A stretch of DNA of 64,000 bases from the NCBI RefSeq assembly GCF_040958095.1, contig NC_091220.1, positions 22,172,383 to 22,236,382 of the forward strand, written 5' to 3'. Numbering within the stretch: the stretch's first letter is position 1; the number at the start of each line of letters is the position of its first letter. Positions 55,395 through 64,000 of this stretch are shown here, in pieces. The notes under the pieces were generated by a model, which worked only from the letters and a program-made list of their open reading frames with translations, was not told the DNA's origin and made no database searches. This DNA comes from Procambarus clarkii (taxonomy: Eukaryota; Arthropoda; Malacostraca; Decapoda; Cambaridae). The translations under genes and the position numbers were made by a program.

Positions 55395-55545
55395 ATAATT
55401 TTGTAACTAGCGTCAAAAATTGTTATTTGCTTAGCTAAACAAACTAGAGAGTTCAGTTCCTGAACCCATTATGTGCCTCTGTAATCCTTTACACCACCGC
55501 CCACGGGATGGGTATGGGGTGCATAATAAAGAAAGAAATTGAAAT
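55395..55545 (+). mobile_element. Retroelement tail repeat, copy 2
   Basis: CCCATTATGTGCCTCTGTAA and GGGTATGGGGTGCATAATAA as in copy 1, followed by an A-rich end. Confidence 0.7.
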
Positions 55546-55549
55546 AATA

Positions 55550-55930
55550 AGGGTATGAAATGTATCAACATTAATGTTAGTGGCCATCAGGTAAAATCAG
55601 GTTATTATTTGTAAAGAATTTAAATGAGTTAAACTAAATACGAACTTAATATGTTTTGCTAACGCAAAAATATATTCCCGAGGTATTGTAATTGCAAATA
55701 AATATTTAATACAATTATTTGTATCATTTTTTTATTTTAGATTTCCGTATTGCTTGATAATATATAATAGCGTTTAGATAATGCTAGCGCTGGACATTCT
55801 TTAGGCTCGTTCCATGTTGTGGTAGTCGCCGCCATTTTAAAACCGTGTCGAGAGGGACTGCTGCTGGCTTATCCACAAAATCCTGCTGCATCTTCAATAG
55901 TTAAGGTAACTGTTTTCTTTTATTTGCTCT
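55550..55930. other. Spacer
   Basis: AT-rich with a GC-richer patch at 55800-55870 (GCCGCCATTTTAAAACCG). No gene. Confidence 0.35.
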
Positions 55931-55975
55931 TAGACATGTGTAGTATATATATAAGCTTGTAGTGGTAGGCTGGAT

Positions 55976-57062
<1,087 letters not shown>

Positions 57063-57164
57063 GAATATCAGAGGTCCCAGGACATTGGACCCAGGACAAT
57101 TATTGTGCATGTGTAGTATGTATATTTATGTAGTATATTTGGCATATTTAATGGCATTTAGTTA

Positions 57165-57345
57165 ATGCCACTTAGTGGCATGTCTCTGCACCGTTTCCAG
57201 TTTGTTGATATGCTTTCTAAGATATGGGCACCATACAACTGCTGCATACTCCAACTTTGGTCTAACAAAAATTGTGAACAATTTCAAAATTTCTGTTGAA
57301 GAAATCCTGTTTCCTAGTTCTGCATCTGTTTTGGTATAACACCTC
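57165..57345 (-). mobile_element. LINE fragment (pol C-terminal part)
   Basis: The minus-strand block matches 63836-64000: CCAGTTTGTTGAT(A/G)TGCTT, AAGATATGGGC and CA(C)CATACAACTGCTGCATA-type sequence. No open frame. Confidence 0.75.
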
Positions 57346-57710
57346 CTTTTTTACTAGGCCTGCAATTATGAATGCCTTTATAACCAGCTAAGTTGTAGAG
57401 TTGGGTATAGTCTTTACTTAGCCAAGTTTCTGTTAAAATGAGGGTCCGTCTAATTACCACAAGCTACCACAAGCTACCACAAGCTTCACAAAGCTTCCTG
57501 GCAATACGTTAGTAATGAATAAATATGATATGTTAGGTTAGGTTGACCTAACTTAACCTAACCGACGCTTGGATCGTCGACTTGATTTGGCGTCACCAGC
57601 TCTTTATTTTCGTCTAATTTCTTTATAAAAAGATACTTTTTCAGATTAAAATTATGCTTTTTCGTGTTGTACATTCAGCACCAACATTATAATGAGTAAA
57701 TATATCATAT

Positions 57711-58025
57711 TTATTCATTACTAACGTATTGCCAGGAAGCTGAGTGGTTAGGTCTCGATAAATTTCCTGGTATAATATTATTGTTTGCTATTCTCCATCT
57801 TAGACTAGGCAAGTTGAAGTCACCTAGGAAGATAATATGAGGTATCGAGTTCTCCATTTTGTTTATCTGTTCTGTGAATTCCTCGGCCGTTGCATCTGGC
57901 GGTTTGTATATTAGAATAATCACTAAATTTATTTTCTCTATTTTTAATCCCAATACCTCTACCACCTCATTTGTAATGTTAAGGAGCTCCGAGCATACAA
58001 GGTCTTCCATAGTATACAGACCCAC
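57711..58025 (-). mobile_element. LINE endonuclease fragment
   Basis: 104 residues with LVIILIYKPPDATAEEFTEQ and IIFLGDFNLPSLRW. The GDFN motif belongs to the apurinic-type (EEP) endonuclease of LINEs. It is truncated at both ends. Confidence 0.75.
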
Positions 58026-58029
58026 TCCT

Positions 58030-58590
58030 CCATGTGACCTAATTTTCCTATCACAGTTGTGTACTTTTCGAGACTACATTTCAAATATTCCCTAACATAC
58101 ATGGCTTCTCCCCCCTCTTTGTGTAAAATAGTTTAAATCCATTTATGGGACATTCAGCAAATAGTTCTCTATTTTTTACATTCATCAATGTTTCGGTACG
58201 TGCAATAGTATGTATTGTTTCATTGCAGATAACAGCATTTAAATTTTTTTTGTTTCTTAGACTTAGATTCGTACTACCAAGTTGCTGTTGGCAATTGGAT
58301 AATTTTTTTATGAAGTCATTTGTTATTTTTTCCCCTACTTTAGTAATTTATGCTTTTGATCTCAATTAGTTTTATATCCTAGCTTTTTAATTTTTTCCCC
58401 TTATATATTGCCATCTTATCTGTCTGCTTTACATGGCTTAAGCAGAGTCATGTCTGCTTAAGCCTTTGTTATTTTACTAATTTACCTGTTTTAATTATTA
58501 TTTGTTTTCAAAGTTTAGTTTACCCCATTTTATTTGCTTTTTGCAGTACAATACTTTACTAATAATCTTGTAATAGTAATTGGTAATGTA
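58030..58590. other. Spacer, decayed repeat
   Basis: T-rich DNA, probably further decayed LINE sequence (58020-58330). No gene. Confidence 0.35.
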
Positions 58591-58594
58591 GCAC

Positions 58595-60351
58595 TTGGCC
58601 TTTCTCCTTCAGAATGTATGCACACATTATAGAAAGAAGAAGAGAATACCACACAAGATGGCAGCGTATGTCACGGGCCAAAAAGCGACGCCTAAAAGAA
58701 CAGGAAAACCTCGAAGTCTTTCAGAGGTTGATAGATGGAAAGCGACTGAATACAGGCAACTCCTTCTCTACACCGGTAAGATTGTACTGAAGGGAATCTT
58801 ACCCAAAGAATTGTATGACCATTTCCTGACTCTTGAGTGTAGCCATTTCTATTCTTGTATCACCTAAATTGATTCAGTTAAATTACAGCCAATATGCACA
58901 TGATCTTTTGCTGTACTTTGTGTTAAAGGCTCGTGAGCTGTATGGTAAGGATTTTTTAGTGTACAATGTACACTGCCTAACACACATATCCTCTGATGCC
59001 AAAGAGTTTGGTAGTTTGGACAGATGTTCAGCATTTCCATTTGAAAATTACCTGCAGCAGGTTAAGAATATGGTTCGATCAAGTAAAAACCCTCTTGTTC
59101 AAGGAGGATTTAAGGGATTTACTGGAGAACTTGGCAAAGGTATATTCACAATAGTCGTCTCTATTACTAATGACACTATTGCAGATGAAGGTATCTTTGT
59201 AAGATATTGCTATGCCACCTCCTTTTTTTATTAGGCCTGCAGTTGTGAATGGCTTTATTATCAGCCAAGTTGTAGCATACAACATAGCATATATATGTAT
59301 ATTGCATACATATATATATATATATAATATATTTATTTATTTATTCAAAATTCGTCAGTGTACTACATTTTTGTTGTTGCTTTTAGGTGATGCTTTTAAC
59401 CAGTGTACGTGGGTCTGATTGTGCAACCATGGTTCGAAGAATAATAAGATATGAACAAACGGCCTGTGGTCACTATACAGTCTGGAAGGGCAAAAGAAGA
59501 AATTGGCATTTCTACAAAAACAAGAACTATATAATGTTATTTTAAGTAAGTAACCAAAAAATTAAATAATTTTTTTAAAGTTTAAAATTCACTTAAAAAT
59601 TTAAATTTTAAGTTAAAAAATTTTAACCAAAAAACTTAATATTTTTCATATTTGGAACCATTCCATAATATTTTCCCAAGCATAAATGATTATATTTCTA
59701 TCACTTGCTCTTAAGATTGTTTCATTTAATAGAGGTTGGGCATAATTGTTCTCTGCTGCTAATAGAACTGACTGACTTAGCTATAGGAAAATGTAAACTT
59801 AATTGCTTTATCCATTACAGTATTTTGCAGTTTATTTCATGATCCTGTGCTTAATACTTGCATAAATAGTAGATTACAAAATGCATTTTTATATCATTAG
59901 TATTGAAGAATAATAATGCAAATAATTGACTTATAAATGATGTACAATTAATTGGTAGGTGATATTATATTATTAATATTTTTTCATTCTTGCAAAGCCT
60001 TAACAAAGCCATTAACATGTTAATATAAACTTGATCACCTTCCACTTATTTTCTCATGTGCTACCTACATGTACAAAACCTTATTCCTAAATGCATATTT
60101 TGTTCTGAAACTTGTCCTTTATATGTTGTGTATCACCATCTCTGGAGAGTTTTATCTGATTGATGTATAAATTACTTTTAATTTTACAGAATATTATTGT
60201 TATACTGAATTTATTATTATATAAATAACTTAATTTTACAGAATCATCTATCAACGCACATCCACAAGTTGAGGAGGAGGATGTGACCTTCCAGATTTCT
60301 GAAGTACTGAAACATGCACCAAACAGGCCTGGTGGATCTAGGTACAAGGTA
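58595..60351 (+). pseudogene. Transposase-derived gene remnant (DUF4218-like region)
   Basis: Blocks in order: SEVDRWKATEYRQLLLYTGK ending at a possible donor (ACACCG|GTAAG, about 58774), then KGILPKELYDHFLTL. The next frame carries LYGKDFLVYNVHCLTHIS and CSAFPFENYLQQVKNMVRS. Further exon-like pieces are at about 59386-59545 (ATMVRRIIRYEQTACGHY) and 60241-60349 (VEEEDVTFQISEVLKHAPN, ending at AAG|GTAAAA). The F-PFENYLQ...VRS pattern resembles the domain found beside transposases of CACTA-like elements and their domesticated relatives. Frame breaks near 58867 and 59234 show decay, though introns could explain some of them. Confidence 0.5.
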
Positions 60352-60388
60352 AAATAATTTAAATTTTTTTTTTTTTTTACTAATTGTC

Positions 60389-60394
<6 letters not shown>

Positions 60395-60475
<81 letters not shown>
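60395..60475. repeat. (TA)n tract before foldback copy 1
   Basis: About 40 TA units directly abutting the foldback element. Confidence 0.95.
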
Positions 60476-60977
<502 letters not shown>

Positions 60978-61007
60978 ATATCACGAAAATAAACACGTGA
61001 TTAAGAA

Positions 61008-61157
61008 TGTGACAATGTCAGACCACGGAGGAAAAATTAAACAGGAAATTTCCTTAAGTACTTTCGTATATTAAATACATCTTCTGAAGATGTATTTAAT
61101 ATACGAAAGTACTTAAGGAAATTTCCTGTTTCATTTTTCCTCCGTGGTCTGACATTG

Positions 61158-61160
<3 letters not shown>
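61008..61160. repeat. Near-perfect palindrome, arms of about 72 bp
   Basis: GACAATGTCAGACCACGGAG on the left returns as its complement on the right, ending GACATTGTC at about 61159. The centre is at about 61087 (CATCTTCTGAAGATG). Only one or two mismatches are seen in the arms (for example AAATTAAA versus the TTTCATTT side). Confidence 0.88.
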
Positions 61161-61225
<65 letters not shown>

Positions 61226-61228
<3 letters not shown>

Positions 61229-61614
61229 GTACCTAGTAGCCAGAACGCACTTCTCAGCCTATTATGCAAGGCCCGATTTGCCAAATAAGCCAAGTTTTCA
61301 TGACTTAATATATTTTCTCTAATTTTTTTCTTATGAAATGATAAAGCTACCTATTTCATTATGTGTGAGGTCAATTTTATTTTATTGGAGTTAGAATTAA
61401 TGTTGATATATGACCGAACCTAACCAACCCTACCTAACCTAACCTAACCTATCTTTATAGGTTAGGTTAGGTTAGGTAGCCGAAAAAGTTAGGTTAGGTT
61501 AGGTTATGTAGGTTAGGTAGTAGAAAAACAATTAATTCATGAAAACTTGGCTTATTATGCAAATCGGGCCTTGCATAGTAGGATGAGAAGTGCGTTCTGG
61601 CTACTAGGTACGAC
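61226..61614. mobile_element. Foldback element, copy 2
   Basis: Same ends and same internal orientation as copy 1. Pentamer arms at about 61424-61520, with an extra pentamer block on the right. Confidence 0.88.
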
Positions 61615-61622
61615 ATATATAA

Positions 61623-62111
<489 letters not shown>

Positions 62112-62159
62112 ATATATATATATATATAAAATAAATATATATAAATATATATATAATGT

Positions 62160-62517
62160 GTCGTACCTAGTAGCCAGAACGCACATCTCAGCCTACTATG
62201 CAAGGCCCGATTTGCCTAATGAGCCAAGTTTTCATGAATTAATGTTTTTTCGACTACCTAACGTAACATTTTCAGCTACCTAACCTAACCTATAAAGATA
62301 GGTTAGGTAGGGTTGGTTAGGTTCGGTCATATATCTATATTAATTTTAACTCCAATAAAAAAAGAATTGACCTCCTACATAATGAAATGGATAGCTTTAT
62401 CATTTCATAAGAAAAAAAATAGAGAAAATATATTAATTCATGAAAACTTGGCTTATTAGGCAAATCAAATCGGGCCTTGCATAGTAGGCTGAAAAGTGCG
62501 TTCTGGCTACTAGGTAC

Positions 62518-62520
<3 letters not shown>
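62160..62520. mobile_element. Foldback element, copy 4, opposite internal orientation
   Basis: The interior is reversed relative to copies 1-3: the pentamer arms and the GACCGAACC-complement block come first to last in the opposite order. One pentamer array is mutated (CTAACGTAACA). A small AATCAAATC duplication lies near 62462. Confidence 0.85.

Positions 62521-62598
<78 letters not shown>
62521..62598. repeat. (TA)n tract
   Basis: About 38 TA units between foldback copy 4 and the SINE cluster. Confidence 0.95.
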
Positions 62599-62601
<3 letters not shown>

Positions 62602-63409
62602 AACAAGCCTGAATGGTCCCCAGGACTATATACAACTGAAAACTCACACCCCAGAAGTGACTCGAACCCATACTCCCACAACTGGTATGTACAGGGACGC
62701 CTTAATCCGCTTGACCATCACGACCGGACATAAGGAAGTGATAGCCGAGGCTATATGAACCACTTCCCCGCCGGCACTCGGATGGTAATCTTGGGCATAG
62801 CATTTTATCAAATCACCTCATTCTTTGGGGCACACGTGAGGAACACAAATGCAAACAAGCCTGAATGGTCCCCAGGACTATATACAACTGAAAACTCACA
62901 CCCCAGAAGTGACTCGAACCCATACTCCCACAACTGTGGGAGTATGGGTTCCCCAAAGTGTGCCCCAAAGAATGAGGTGATTTGATAAAATGCTATGCCC
63001 AAGATTACCATCCGAGTGCCGGCGGGGAAGTGGTTCATATAGCCTCGGCTATCACTTCCTTATGTCCGGTCGTGATGGTCAAGCGGATTAAGGCGTCCCT
63101 GTACATACCAGTTGTGGGAGTATGGGTTCGAGTCACTTCTGGGGTGTGAGTTTTCAGTTGTATATAGTCCTGGGGACCATTCAGGCTTGTTTGCATTTGT
63201 GTTCCTCACGTGTGCCCCAAAGAATGAGGTGATTTGATAAAATGCTATGCCCAAGATTACCATCCGAGTGCCGGCGGGGAAGTGGTTCATATAGCCTCGG
63301 CTATCACTTCCTTATGTCCGGTCGTGATGGTCAAGCGGATTAAGGCGTCCCTGTACATACCAGTTGTGGGAGTATGGGTTCGAGTCACTTCTGGGGTGTG
63401 AGTTTTCAG

Positions 63410-63411
<2 letters not shown>
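62599..63411. mobile_element. Cluster of tRNA-derived SINE-like units, head to head
   Basis: The unit of about 250 bp has an A-box-like TGGTCAAGCGGA and a B-box-like GGTTCGAGTCA, about 45 bp apart, as in tRNA (Leu/Ser-like) promoters for RNA polymerase III. Reverse units run from 62599 to about 62934 (one full, one partial). Forward units start at about 62935, with tRNA parts at 63064-63146 and 63315-63397. The full units are nearly identical, and the junction CCCACAACTGTGGGAG is a palindrome. Open frames of 76 residues repeated here (MNHFPAGTRMVILGIAFYQ) are by-products. Confidence 0.8.

Positions 63412-63412
<1 letters not shown>

Positions 63413-63490
<78 letters not shown>
63413..63490. 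repeat. (TA)n tract
   Basis: About 39 TA units ending the SINE cluster. Confidence 0.95.
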
Positions 63491-63495
<5 letters not shown>

Positions 63496-63499
63496 TGTG

Positions 63500-64000
63500 T
63501 GTGTAATTACCTAAGTGTAGTTACAGGATGAGACAGTCTTCCCAGCACTCTTTGTCATATAACGCTTTGAAACTACTGACAGTCTTGGCCTCCACCACCT
63601 TCTCACCTAACTTGTTCCAACCGTCTACTACTCTATTTGCGAAAGTGAATTTTCTTATATTTCTTTAGCATCTGTGTTAAGCTAGTTTCAATCTATGACC
63701 TCCTGTTCTTGAAGTTCCAGGTCTCAGGAAATCTTCCCTGTCGATTTTATCAATTCCTGTTACTATTTTGTATGTAGTGATCATATCACCTCTTTCTTCT
63801 GTCTTTTAGTTTTGGCATATTTAATGCCTCTAACCTCTCCTCGTAGCTCTTGCCCTTCGGTTCTGGGAGCCACTTAGTAGCATGTCTTTGCACCTTTTCC
63901 AGTTTGTTGATGTGCTTCTTAAGATATGGGCCAACTTCTGTTGTTGGGCACCACACAACAGCTGCATATTCTAGCTTTGGCGTAACAAAAGTCATGAACA
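63500..64000 (-). mobile_element. LINE, C-terminal pol region, runs off the window
   Basis: The minus strand encodes KLEYAAVVWCPTTEVGP, HINKLEKVQRHATKWLPE and SYEERLEALNMPKLKDRR, the typical C-terminal part of a non-LTR retrotransposon pol. Downstream codons contain stops. The element continues beyond the right edge. Same family as 57165-57345. Confidence 0.85.

Noticed and set aside
63064-63146. A functional tRNA gene
   Set aside because: A-box and B-box like motifs are present, but the acceptor stem and anticodon arm do not fold convincingly. The unit is repeated as a SINE.
62755-63290. Repeated 76-residue frames (MNHFPAGTRM...)
   Set aside because: They recur in every SINE unit on both orientations with variable ends, so they are repeat by-products.

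Overview
This window looks like nuclear DNA of a decapod crustacean, possibly a crayfish-type genome. That is inferred from three things: abundant interspersed repeats, long TA, CA and TC tracts, and foldback elements carrying the arthropod TTAGG/CCTAA pentamer. No rRNA, CRISPR array or bacterial operon structure is seen. Some genes have ordinary short GT-AG introns and TATA-box promoters.

The most interesting content is a set of AT-rich, intronless and mostly broken genes that look like the remains of a large double-stranded DNA virus. They lie at about 1-1.2 kb, 10.0-10.4 kb, 11.4-18.2 kb, 21.3-32.5 kb and 43.5-49.1 kb. Two can be tied to known functions. One is a capping-enzyme (LEF-4-like) gene at 11.4-12.9 kb. 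The other is a second-largest RNA polymerase subunit (RPB2/LEF-8-like) at 15.5-18.2 kb, frameshifted and cut off at its 3' end. Together they point to a baculovirus/nudivirus-type transcription system, though a different large DNA virus is not excluded. The rest are a BIR-RING protein, a nuclease remnant, three pairs of paralogues (long coiled-coil proteins, membrane-anchored proteins, short MVAPY proteins) and several unassigned genes. Nearly every one carries an in-frame stop, a one-base frameshift or a retrotransposon insertion, so this is a fossil and not an active virus.

Between the viral blocks lie intron-bearing cellular-type genes. They are a three-BIR plus RING inhibitor-of-apoptosis gene (33.5-35.3 kb), a multi-exon RNA-ligase-like nucleotidyltransferase gene split by a LINE (36.0-38.9 kb), and a gene of unknown function transcribed divergently from it (39.2-40.0 kb). 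Fragments of methionine adenosyltransferase, dUTPase, a zinc-finger gene, a Gly-rich secreted protein and a small secreted protein occur in the left third. A recurring promoter/5'-leader cassette (24.8, 28.8, 41.2 and 49.5 kb), with a recurring poly(A)-signal motif, marks an amplified family of small coiled-coil genes.

The right third (50-64 kb) is almost all repeats: LINE fragments, a 20-bp minisatellite, about 480 bp of TA repeat, a transposase-derived gene remnant, four foldback elements in TA tracts, a near-perfect palindrome and a head-to-head cluster of tRNA-derived SINEs.
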